64,000 nt of DNA from Owenia fusiformis (Eukaryota; Annelida; Polychaeta; Sabellida; Oweniidae): NCBI GenBank assembly GCA_903813345.2, contig CAIIXF020000009.1, positions 12,394,030-12,458,029 on the forward strand. Reading direction: 5' to 3'. The notes beneath the pieces are model-generated. The model saw nothing but the letters and a program-made list of their open reading frames with translations, did no database searches and had not been told where the DNA came from. Positions 11,530 to 24,000 of this stretch are shown here, piece by piece. Both the position numbers and the translations under genes were made by a program. Numbering within the stretch: position 1 is the stretch's first letter; the number at the start of each line of letters is the position of its first letter.

Positions 11530-12473
11530 TTGCCAACCGCAATCTCTCTTGAAGTCCAAAATCTGAAATGCCTTGTAGCAGTCTGAGATACTAGTATTTT
11601 AAGATTTCACAAATCTTTCTAAATCAGTGATTGTACTTTCATTTTAAACAAATACACTCTTATACCTTCACATGAGCACATAAATAAGTGCAATGGCCTA
11701 TTATCGGCACATTTGATTTGATTTGATATAAATATATGTCAAAACATACAGTATTAGCCTTACAAAATACCCCCCCCAATTTTCCAGATTTTTCAAATTG
11801 CAGTTATAATTTTGTCCAAAACAGGAGTCCAAAACTCTAATAAAAGTTAATATTGGATGAAATATGTCCAAATCATTCTTTAAGTTGTAGAATTGTTAGG
11901 AAATACTGCATAGTTTGAAAATTATTTAGCAAAAGTAAGGTCACCCCAAAAGTGGGTGGGGCGAAAATGTAAAACTTATATTTTTTTTTCTTCCCCAATA
12001 TGCCACTGATGATTCTGGTATCCCATATATGTTATGTCCATATATACATGTATCACCATGATTTTTTTAATCATTTTGGAATGCACCAGTCTAGAAATAT
12101 AAGAAAAGATACATGAAATGTCAATCAATTAATGACTCATTTGGGGTCGTCGAGGGTGAAACAAAAAATTCTAAGCCTCAAATGAAAGTTTACTTAGGTA
12201 AAAATTTATGTTTTGTCATTCGATTATCATAAAAAAAACAAGAAAACTTGAAAAAACTATTCAATTATAGATAAAAAAAATTTTTTTTAACAAATAGTCA
12301 AATTTAGGGGTGGGTACCTATGAAGTAAAATTTGACATTTGTCCACTAATTATATTTTCCTATATTTTTGATATGATATAAGGTGAATATTGATCAACAA
12401 TTTAAACTAAGTTTGCAAACTATTGCAATTTGTCCTAGGTTAGGCTGTTTTTTTTCACCAATTGACTGGCCTA

Positions 12474-13171
12474 TATCTGAAAGAGACTAATTAGCCGGTT
12501 ATCTGAAGTAGACTAATTAGCACTTGTTTAGTAAGCGCGCTATACACATCACAGTATTAATTCATGCGTTCATGGTTACGTTGTGAAAAACATTGCAAGC
12601 TTAAACTCTCCAATGTACTGTTTAAACTACGATAAATAACGTATATATTACAGGAAAAAAATATGAAGAGTTAAATAATGCGTTTTGTTCAATTAAATTT
12701 TATTTTGGCATAAATATCAATAAATATAAGCTTTAACATTCTAATAAGTTTAAAATCTTTGCGTTTTGTTTGAGCCTTAATTCGAGGAAAATCTTTCTTA
12801 CATCAATTTTTACTCAATTAGTTGGATAAATATGTTGTAATATTCGTTACTGGACAAATGTCTGAGCCTGTAAAGTTTAATCGAATGTATTCGTATGGAT
12901 ATAAAGAAATATCCACAATATACATTCCCTAGGTCACATTGACCTCCATTTTACTTATTTTGACCTGCTTCAAAAAAACAATACTTTCCCGAAGGGGTAA
13001 CCAAATAAGGGTTGCAACACTCCAACATTATTGAAATCAGACAAGTTACAAAAATCACCAAGGGGGTGGGGCGGCAAATCACCCCCATCTTTGCGACAGC
13101 GTTATAAAAAGGTGCAGACATTAAGGTTAAGAAGGGGCTGATTATGACATGATATCAATAAAAAAAACGTA
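12474..13171. other. Spacer, nothing recognised
   Basis: AT-rich sequence with a short direct repeat (GACTAATTAGC) near 12485-12520. No coding or structural RNA signal is seen. Confidence 0.45.
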
Positions 13172-13603
13172 GATAAGTGGTCATGGTAACGACAGTTACC
13201 TTCACATTCAAAATGGCGAACCGGAAGTGTCAATTTCGATATTTTTAGTTTTCATCGAATCAAACCACTTAATAGTTGATATATAAGGCATTGTTATTTA
13301 AATCACACCAGGTCTTATGGCATGGAAACTCTGGAGTTTGATAATTTTGTGGGTCACACAGTTCCACGATATCTTACCTTCCCTTAAGCGGTGGAAGATA
13401 TTGTTGAACTGTGACTACACGCAGGATATAGGAGCAAATATTATACTCCAAGCTACATGTACTATTTTCATAAGCCTGATGTGGCCGAAATATGTGTACT
13501 TTTAAGTGATTTAATTCGATGAAAACTACAAATATCATTGAAGACACTTGCAGTCCGCCAACTTTAATGTGAAGGTAACTGCCGTTATCTTTTCTTGATA
13601 CTA
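13172..13603. mobile_element. MITE with ~100-bp TIRs
   Basis: The arm 13172-13275 (containing CAGTTACCTTCACATT and TTTTCATCGAAT) is matched in inverse complement by 13500-13603. The centre is non-coding; its open frames are incidental. No clear target duplication could be identified. It abuts the decayed P450 exon. Confidence 0.6.
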
Positions 13604-13605
13604 AC

Positions 13606-13812
13606 CAATGATTTGGAGCAGGAAGACGTGTTTTTATCGGTGGTTTGTGAATAGTTAGCGTGTGCACGATTTTTTCTCTTCACAGTAATTCTGCAGAAGT
13701 AATTCACCTCTCTACCACAGGAAGACGGTAATCACTTAACCCAAGGGGATATACGTTTGTTGTTGTGCTACGACTAATTTGTTCTGAAGCGCAAGCAATC
13801 TTGCCCACTTTA
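13606..13812 (+). pseudogene. Decayed copy of the P450 heme-binding exon
   Basis: The sequence is collinear with 5650-5856: TTTGGAGCAGGAAGACGTG at the start and GCAATCTTGCCCACTTTA near the end. An insertion after the heme loop, several stops and the loss of the cysteine codon (TGT to TTT) disable it. It shows that the P450 locus was once duplicated downstream, or that a second P450 lay here. No other P450 exon is recognisable nearby. Confidence 0.85.
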
Positions 13813-14146
13813 TGGATGGTTTATCTCAATATAAGCAAGTTTGCATTGAAAATGAATTCTTATTTATTCAATATCTATAAGGCCTCTGGCCCAATGTGTT
13901 CATATATATGTATTGTATGTACAATAGTTTAATATTGGTTGCTTCAATAAATATTGCTTGTCAAACAAGATCTATTTTACGTCCATTTATTCTGGAAAAG
14001 TTAAATATATCTTTATAGGCAGTTACCAGCACCCTATCACATTCACAGTGATGTCACTCTTATTGTCACTCTTATCATTCACTTTTAACTTTATTAAGTC
14101 AGTAGTTCTTGAGCCAGAGTCACAATATTAACCATTTGTATTTATG
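13813..14146. other. Spacer, nothing recognised
   Basis: AT-rich with no ORF or repeat of note. Confidence 0.4.
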
Positions 14147-15056
14147 ACGTGCACGAACCTGGGGACAATTCGGGAAATACGGGCTGATTTCAGCTTTGAG
14201 CGTTAATCTCTGCCTTATTTAAAAAGCAAGCTACATGTATGTGTTTTATATATCATTTTGAAGTATTTTTTATTCCCATTTCAGTGAACTTATTTTTTCT
14301 TCAAAATTTTGATGGGATCCAACATATTTTTAGAGTTAAATATATCCCGACATCGTGAAATACGCTGTAAGACGTAACACTTTACACTTACAGGGCTCGT
14401 TGAAATTAGGATAACTTTTGAAATAATTATCAAAAACCCACTAAAATTTCACAATTTATTCAATGGAATAAGTACATTTATGACGTCACAATTGCTTAAC
14501 GGCTACAGTTCAAATTATCATATATGAACGCTTTTAAAATTTTTAAAATTGTGTAAGGTTTTGAAGGCAAATGGGACGAGCAATAAGTTTACCTTCATTT
14601 AACCTTCTAATTCAAGTCTGATTTGAAAGAAAAATTAACTGCACAATATTGTCATGGCGAAATTTACAAAACAATAACCAGTTTGTTTATTTTGCAAATA
14701 ATATTAAAATAAGAGCTGGTTTTCGAGACTTGAAAAAAATGTGACGCATCGATTTTTTACCACAAATTCCATACATATCAATTTTTACCAACGCCCCAAG
14801 TGGATTTCTTGACCGTTTTTCAAAATTCAAAAACATTTTAGAAATATTGTCCTCGAGATCTTGCTACCCTGTGAATTTTGTCATGATTAGATAAGGATAA
14901 AGTTTTTTATTTTTAGGTTGACTAAACTTGACAAAAATGTGACGCTTGTCGTTTTTGACGTTTTAAGGCTGTTTGCGCCCTATGCTGCTCATTGTTTTGT
15001 CTTCGTTTTTTGACGCCATAATGTTACGCTAATTGTCCCCAGTTTCGTGCGACGTG
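14147..15056. mobile_element. Probable non-autonomous TIR element at the 3' end of gene A
   Basis: GCACGAACCTGGGGACAATT at 14151-14170 is mirrored by AATTGTCCCCAGTTTCGTGC at 15031-15050. The TIRs are only about 20-25 bp. The interior has two GTGACGC...TTTTT motifs but no coding potential. Its right end overlaps the last exon of GABA-B-like gene A, so that the stop codon of that gene lies in element sequence. Confidence 0.5.
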
Positions 15057-15087
15057 TAATTCCGTCCATCCGAGATCGGCTTCCCTC
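15029..15087 (-). CDS. Gene A exon 12: linker and stop
   Basis: Acceptor TTCAATTACAG. It encodes GGKPISDGR, equivalent to the G-G/G-S-x-P-P linker that precedes helix 1 in GABA-B receptors, then ten residues derived from the adjacent TIR element and a TAG. Similarity to gene B ends right after DGR. Confidence 0.6.
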
Positions 15088-18000
15088 CTGTAATTGAAAT
15101 AAACTAATTGAAATAAACGCAAGGTAGCAGAACATTTATAATGTTGCCACAGATCAAGATATTACTTTTCAGAAATCGGACCCTTCTTGGTATTGAATTT
15201 TTAAGAATATCACCTGAACGTCATTACTGGTCAGATCATGTTTAGAAATTCACAACAAGGTATCAGATAAGTTTCTTATACTGAATGAGTGAGTAAAAGG
15301 GAAAATCTAAAAATGCATGAATTAGCTTTATCATAATATACTGGTTGTTTCTGCCTTATCCCAAAACGTATTCACATGATTCTAAACGGCTATTATAGTT
15401 TGACAGGAAGGAATGGTTACATTTATCCGAAAGATATAAACTTTTAACTTTCCTTACTTCTAAACTATTACAAGAGTATTCTATCTATGAACTCAAATAA
15501 TAACAATATACGAATTCAAAACATATGCTTTTCTGACAAATGCTTCTTGATCGTTGATAGAACTTGCGTCAGGGGTGATCACATTTATTGATATTTTTTG
15601 TCCCAGTATGTATTCCATAAATTAATAAATAACAATTAACAAAATTTAAATAATGTCAATCGCTCGAAGGCATTACAGACATATTTCGCTCTGACAAAAT
15701 CATTATTGTTATATTGGGTTCCAAGGATAGTACCGTATGTAGCACTTTTGTATTTTAGTGTTAGTCTAAAGTTTCATTATAATAGAGCAATACAACAACG
15801 TGAGCTTATAGAAGTTCCAACCTTTAAACTGCCAAATCAGAGACTCATTGAATGGGGAAAGGACATCAGTTTTTGCATCGTATTTTCCAACGCCCCTAAT
15901 AGTGACACCATCACCTGAAAACAACCAAAGCAATAATTCTCATAATAATGGATGGGACTTCAAGACCAAGTAATTTGATAAGATTGATGTCTCAAAATTC
16001 TTCGACGTTCTGCCTTCGAACTAACCTCTCATTGTTCCAACGTTGACGTAATAGTTGCGCAATCCATTTGCATTGTAAGTATAGGGTCCCTGTATGTTGT
16101 TCGTGAAGGATAAATAGAAAGAAAGAATCTTTTTAGCATTAATCATCATTTGATCAGATACACAGCATAGTTTTATAATGTTTGATAATCCATACATTTA
16201 AACCACATGCTACCAATGGATAGACATTTAATTCCGAATAAAAATGGATCAGTGTTGTAAAGACATCATTTATTGTGTAACAGTGCTTTAAACCAGACAC
16301 TTCCACAGCATAACAATGGATTTAACGAGTTTTCATTTCGAATAATACTTTTTAATCGCAGTCGTATCTGTCCAAATGCACTCATGTGAGAATATGTTTT
16401 GCGTTGTTTGGATTCTGGTTCACAAGAAAAAGCCACTCTATGTTACAAATGAAATAAAAAATATCAAACCCAAATTGTTCTAATTAAATGATGTGTTATT
16501 TTGGGAATTAAATTGTCTATCAAATGGGAGCATAAATGAAAGTATCAAAAAGGCACTTCGGATTTAAGTGTTCTTATTTTGGTATAATACAGTCTTACAC
16601 GCGATGTTGCATGTAGTATGGAAGCATAAAATGGGCACTTCTGAAATAAGTGTCCTTATTTTTGTGTAGTTACAGTCAACGTCAAGTGAATGTATTCAAA
16701 CTGTTTAAATAATTGTACTGGTAAACAAAGTTGTAACAATACCGTGACTCCATCAAAGTCAACCTTCATGAGATTAGCATACAGTTTCTCTATCCCGTCC
16801 ATGGTTCTGAGAAAAGCATTTGCTTCTCCGGGAACTACTCCCTCTTCTTGAAACGTCGCTTTCAGTGCCAAGGCAAACGCCCACACGGCGTCATAAGCTC
16901 CACCTTGTTAATTAAAAACCTTTTTACTTGATTTTGACAGAATTAAATACCAGTGCATTTTCGTTTTACTTGTTTGCGTTTTTGATACCCTTTTGGCAAT
17001 ATTAATTAATACAATTTCATACATACCTTCGTTTCTACACATATTATTAGAAATTATTAGACTATGAAGTTGCAAGTCATTTTTGCTAAACATATTCTCA
17101 AACATAAACTTTAAGGCCAGAATCTTTTCATGTATGTTTCAAATGTTGAGTAAACAAAGCCAGTGAGCTAATTGTGAGCTTATTATTCCTTTAACCCTCA
17201 GTGCCTAAGCCCCTTCTACTATTATAATCCTGGATAAAAAGCCCGAAAGTACAATTGAGCGAGTATAGTTTTATATTCTGCATCAGGATGAAGATACACA
17301 TACTAATACATACCTGCGAAAACAAATGGCTTTTTGGGTGGTACCTCTTCTCCAATATCAGATAATATATCGACGTATGACTGCAATGGAACGATATTAA
17401 TTGGATATCACACAAATTCTCCCTTATTGTAATAGAATGTGGCAATTCGATAAGCGAGACGATGTCCAGAATAATATTTTACAAACAAATATTGACACAA
17501 TTTACCAAAGTTATAACAGAGATCTTTCTTTTGAAGGAATTGAGATACTAATTGAAGATCAATGCACGTTTTCTATTTCTAAAATAGTTCCTGCTGTTTT
17601 GCCATCCAAACAAAGCGACATTGTATTTTCTAAAGCCGATATTATATTTTCAAATAACCAAATTGTAAATGATGTATTGGCTTATAGTACTTTCCCAATT
17701 ATATACTGTTCAGGTTTTGAAAGATTAAAAAAGAAAACATATATTTTACAAATAAACAAACTAATGCCTCTGGGAATAATTACTTTGCCACTTCTATAAT
17801 GTTTAGGTTCGGTCAGGTTAACGTTGCCACCCTCAAAGTAGTTCTCAGGTAACAGTGTAAGTTGGAGGGCTCCCTCCCTCGCTTCATCAATCTGTTTCCT
17901 TGTACAGTTGGCATTAGCCATTTGATCTTCGGTAAAGTTATTAAGCGTAGGGTTTGACTTATGCATTAGTATATACTTCACTCCTGTGAGGTTGTATTTG

Positions 18001-21000
18001 TACAGCTAAAAACAAAAACAACTACTATATTTGGCATTTGTAACTATGAAATGTAAAATTAAATAGACTATTCTCAGTGCAGACCTTTTATAAAACTTTC
18101 ATATTGCATATATTTCATAGCAAAGTTATTTGATAAGACAGACAGATGAGAGAGAATCCGAATTGTTGCCGTTGGGCAATTTGTGATCTTATAAATTCAC
18201 ATCATCGATCGAACAAATTGTGACTTTTTAGAAAGATTTCAATCATTATTCCAAACATAACGTCCCGGTATATTAAACTTTGAAAATATGTTAGATCACA
18301 TTACACACCTGTTCAGAAAAATAGCATCACTGAAAAGCGCATAAAATACCTCAAAATTGCATATAAAGCACATGTTAAGAAGTTGTCAAGAAGTTTTATC
18401 ACTAAAACATGCTTACTTTTATAGCCTTGATCAAGAAGTCTTATCACTAAAACATGTTCACTTGTATAGCCTTAATCAAAGAGTTTTATCACTAAAACAT
18501 GTTTTGACATCTGGCATCTTGCAATACGTTTACGGGACAACCATTTTGTGCTTAGTAATAAAAATGAATTACTCTTTTTTGCTTAATAATAAAAATGCAT
18601 TACTCTTTTTTTTTGCTTAATAATAAAAATGCATTACTCTTTTTTGCTTAATAATAAAAATGCATTACTCTTTTTTGCTTAATAATAAAAATGCATTACT
18701 CTTTTTTGCTTAATAGTAAAAATGCATTACTCTTCAAGATACAACGATTTAACAAAGTAAAGTGTATCATACCTCACAGAGAAATTTAGGTTGAGCTGAT
18801 CTGGAGACATCAGCAACAAATATCCTCAGATCACGTTGCTAAAAAATAAAGATGTATCCTAAAAACACTTGGATGGGAGAATATTAAAAAACGTTCGCAG
18901 ATCATATCCCTTTCTTTTAAGTAATAGATATATACATTCTAAAATATTTTCAAAACGTAGAAAGAACATTTCTGAAAAACAATTAAGGTGTATCCTTAAC
19001 TACAGTTTATATTTTCTTCCGGCTACATTTCTCACAGTTTTAGAAATATTCATACTTTTATTGCAGCCCAGTCAATATCTGCGACGCCATAAGTTTCAAA
19101 TGCATCAACCTCTACGCCCATCGCTTCAAGATTAGTTTTTAGTTGTTCAATAAACTGAAATAGATAATAAGAGTTTTAATTCGGTGGATATTAATGCTAT
19201 AATGTTTTATACTTTTATACAATAATTTTGACAGTCCTTTTTTTTACAAATTTCACCAAATCCCTGGACATGAGCAAAATTTATTATGACAAAACTATAT
19301 TTTCGGAAAAACGATGCCTCCACTGCATCATGGCATTATTAAGTGCGCATTATTGTTGTCATTTCTGGCAATATTCATGAGGTATTTTTGCACATGTAGT
19401 GGTTCTGATGGTCAAGTCATAATCAAGCTAATGTTATCAAGTGGTTCACTGGGATACGCAATTTTTATTACTTGTCTGATTTCACGTTGGTATTGTTGGG
19501 AAAGCTATTCAATTTCCGCTTCAGAAATGTATTGTTTTTTAAAAGGTCAACAAAGGTCAACGTGAAGAGAATGCGATACTCGGCGATTAATTGTTTTTTA
19601 CCTTTAAAAATTCATTACCTATTCAATACTGACTCGATTTTCTTGAAATGAAACATATTGGAAAGGTTATTCAGTATACTAAACGATAATCTATCAAAGA
19701 GGGCAATAATCATCACATTGCATTCTTTACATTATTAAAAAAAGGTAACTATCAATATCTATGAATTTTATTTTAATTGGCATCAACTCCCACTATCATA
19801 GCTTTGCACCTCTACCCCAAATTACCTTATTTTAATTTTATTTTTATTTCTTTTATTTTGTTTTTACGCCAAGTATCATACATCTGTGGCTCAAGTTGTA
19901 AAAATAACAGAGGCACAAAAAGTACTATGGAAATAATCGAGGTCAATCTGACCCCCTGCAGACATTAGGGTTAATGAATTATTCACATGATTGACTTACG
20001 ATTAGAGTGTAATGAATAAGATCATTCAGAAACTGAATTTAGAAGTGACACTAAAATTGCATTAAAACGCTGTCAAACACATAAAGAAGAACTTTGTGCA
20101 GTCAATAGAAAATATATCACTTGGCAACGGGCACAGCGCAAGTTGGATATAAGCCAATGGATTTGTTGAATGGAGAAAGTTTGTCTCTTTTTAGGAGATC
20201 ATTTTCGAAACCTTTCTGTAACATGGTATCAGCTGATCTGAGGTAATAGTCATTAGAATTAAAAATTGGTAATTTCTCATTCAATTTATTGTAATATTAA
20301 ATATACTATTTTAAAATGTTTAAAGTGAAGTCGATGCTTCCCGCACTTGGGACCTCAATATATTTACTTCACTCCAGCGTTCACCTTATGCACCTAAACG
20401 ACTTTTACCTTTCCTTTTTGATGTTCACGATCTGGGTAGAATAATCCAACATATTTCCAGTCATATCTTTCGACGATCTTAACTATTGTTCGTCCAATTA
20501 TGAGTACATCATTAAGACTATCTGTCGAAAGCGGGGCTTCTAATGTCTCTACGGACGCCGCCCAATTTGCAACCTGAATTAAGATAAAAAAAATAGCATC
20601 TCCCCTTTGAGACATATCGCTGAAGTTTGTTTATGTATCAGATTTTGTAAATCACTACTAATGAAACGAGAATAAATTATTCCAAAAATGGTTCTAGATA
20701 ACATACAATACTCAAATAATTTCCAGCCATGAAAAATAATGTATATTGTCAAGTGGAAAGGAATAGAAACCGAATGTCTTACACTGATACATCCTTTAGC
20801 GGCGCAAAAAGTCCTGAGATCAGGTACCACGCTTTTACCATGAATGATAAAGGGAATAGCTTGTTCTTTGATCTTATTGTAGTACGCCACAAAACGATCT
20901 ATATCCTCGATACTTGACGTAAGAGTGGAAGTCTAAAATAAAAAAGAACATTATAATGAAAAGCATGGTGACCTGGAAACAAATACTGTATATACAACCT

Positions 21001-24000
21001 TTTGATATTTTTTTGATAATTTTTCAATTTATATAAACACGAATGACAGTATACCCGGGCCTCAGCATCCATGTATTTACGACAGGAGAACTCGACCTTG
21101 ACACAGATGTTTTGAGTATGGAGGTTCTAAACACGATTTAAGAGAACATGTACATGCAGGTGAAGGTGTACCCTCATGGTCCATTCGAGATAATTTCCCT
21201 TCTTCGTCGTGTTTACTTGCACTCTTGTGCATAAAGATATAAGAAAAATATTTGTAATTATTATAGCTTGTATTCCCGAATGCAAATAACGGGTAACGGC
21301 TAGCGGATAGATTGCAAGTCGATGGACAATTCGATAATATAAATATTACATGTACCTGTCGTACATCCCGGTAGCTGCAAGCTTTTGCTTCAAACTCAAT
21401 CGCTGACCTATTTAACGTGTCATTCTGATTATTTAGCAGCAAGTAACAATGACCTACGATCTGTTCGCTAATTCAACCGAATGGCTTCATATGATTGATC
21501 GTTACAGTGGCATAAAACATCATCCAATCACTGATTACTGTTTCTCGACTGAAGAGTTGTTCCTTATTTTAAATTCAAAATGACGGGTTAATCTAAGAAA
21601 CTAAATAGGTTAATCCGGTAGCCGGAACCAGGTGTAAAAGGGTAGGTGGTCCTATCAAATTTTGGTAGTTGCATTCGTAAATGCAAGCTTGACCTAGGAT
21701 GGAGTGTTCACACTTTATCTTACCCCACTAGTGTTATAGCAATCATCGACAACAAAATCATATCCAGGAAGTATGGTTGGGTCAGCGTTGACATCTTTTC
21801 CTGCTTGGACTGCGAACTTACATCGAGTGGTCCAGCTTGTGGTAATTGAGTGGATCAGATTACCAATGAAAATCTCCTCAGCTGTAAAAGATTTTCGTTC
21901 GTAACCCTACTATCACACCAAATTAGTTCTCACTACGTTCTCGAAAACTGGCTTCAACTGTGTACGAACGGACTGGACGTACTTAGAACCGTTTGGGGTC
22001 TATTTACAAACTTCATCGAACGTACTTGAACGCATAGGACCTCTAGAACTTAGAACATGCTCAAAATGCTCTCGTGGTCGAAACGTCCTATAATTAGAAA
22101 GAGTGACAACGTACTAACGACGAGCTGGACGTTTTAAACTGTGTGCGAACGCAATGAACGTAGCTGCAACTTTCTAAGGACTATTTACGAATTTTATGAA
22201 CGTTTTCAGACGGGAAGGTGATTTTAGAATTTTGAATCATGATGGCGACCATACCGTTCTGTAATCAGGTCATGATGACCTTTTAGACTTAGGGGCGCGT
22301 TCTACGACCTTGCACACCGACGTGATGCGACCTGAACGAACTGCAAATGAGATGGACGTATTGAAGACTGTTTATGAACGAAGTAGCTATTAGTAATTAT
22401 TTTAGACATATATCCCGACCACAGCCAGATTGAGCCCGTTTTACGACGTTTTCATAGGACTGGCAAGAACGGGTAAGAACTAGTTTGGTGTGATAGGGGG
22501 TTAGACAAATTAGTGTTACACACTACTATACCTAACACCTAGAAATGCATAAGATACTTTGTTTGTCTAATTGAATTGTTTAATATATTTTTGAAAGTGC
22601 CTTACTAGCATCTAATTTTTAACCGATAAACCATTCATAAGGAGCAGACAAATAAAAACAAATACATAATCATTACTAATAAGCCAAACGGGTTGCTCAT
22701 GAACACCTAATGCAAGGTATAGTAGTGTGTGTTAGTGAGCAGAATTTTTAACAACAAACTGTTGAGCGCTATTTTAGTTGACTTGGCTGCTACCTCTCTT
22801 CGTACGAAGCTGTTGACAACACGTGTGCATTCATTGCTAGTATGGCTCTTATATTGCATGCTGTCTGTAGTTTGAGCTCTGTCATGGCTGTAGTATCGAT
22901 GGCATATACAGTATCTTTCAGAAATCCCATTATAAAAACCTTTGGGGAGGTCAGGTCCGGGGAGTGGAATGCCCAGTCGGTCAGGTCTAGGGAGTGGAAT
23001 GCCCAGTCGATACCTGTCCTACGGTTGATGAACCGATCTTTAAAGTGGTTTGAAGCGCCACTACAAAGTGTTTTTGGGTGCAGTTTAGAGGCACGCTGTT
23101 TGGACATTTGGACTGGCCTATCAACAGCATCCATCCATGACCAGCAAATAAACCATACTTTATCAACTTGAAAAACAATCTTCGAATATGCCAAAAAGAC
23201 TTGTTGAACTCTATTTTTTTTTTTAAACTTCCATTGTTAGGTGAGTTGCATTTTTGGGCACACCCTGCATTACCACCAACTCGCGCTCGCGAGAAAATAA
23301 ATCAAAGAAACAACATCTTTATTTTTGCTTCAGCACTTATAATTAAACGTGATACTTTAAACATCATGGTTCTGTGTTATCAGCATGTCTTAAGTTAACT
23401 CAAGGTGGGCAATAAAATGGGACACTGACATACATTATATTTGAAGGAATATATTCAAACCAAGTTTCATGTTAATTAGTCAATACAAAGTTTCAACATT
23501 TTGGGATATTCGTATGTATAGGCCCTACAATACGTCAATTGATGCATGTATTTATTATTTTTGCGTGACTCAAAAACTGTGGCAGATCTTCGTCAAAACA
23601 GGTAATAGGTTAATTTTATTAGCTTATACAATCCATTAAATCTCACCTGCATATCATTTTTATTTGTAGCATTTGTAGACGTTTGAAAATTCATAATACC
23701 ATTCAATATTTTGATTTTTAATATGTATTTGGAACATTTACCTTACATATCATACGATTTCTGTAGAAAAAGCCTCACAATCAAAGTTTCAGTACTAATT
23801 CATGAAAATATACCTGTTAATTTAAACATCATTGAGGATAAAACAAATTATATATAGGAGCAATTTTTGAATTTTACCTGGTTTTTGACATACTTTCCCC
23901 ATCAATTCTCTAACTTCATTTCTTAAACTGGAAATTTCTTCACTTATGTCAGCTAACTTGTATTTCTTCAGCTCTCTATTTATCTTTTTGTTTTGATTTT

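Larger units (their letters stand above)
6290..12473 (+). mobile_element. ~6.2 kb DNA transposon with ~0.5 kb TIRs (nuclease + CXC type; possibly Academ-like)
   Basis: The ends are TAGGCCAGTCAATTGGTGA at 6290 and its complement ending at 12473. Inverted similarity continues with gaps to about 6835 on the left and back to about 11930 on the right; for example, the CAAAAGTAAGGTCACCCC block is present on both sides. The trinucleotide TAT flanks both ends (6287-6289, 12474-12476), consistent with a 3-bp target duplication; a TA duplication with ends at GGCC is the alternative. The interior encodes one long degenerate gene. From general knowledge, Academ elements have long TIRs, 3-4-bp duplications and XPG-like nuclease genes, which fits, but the superfamily call is inference. 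Confidence 0.8.
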
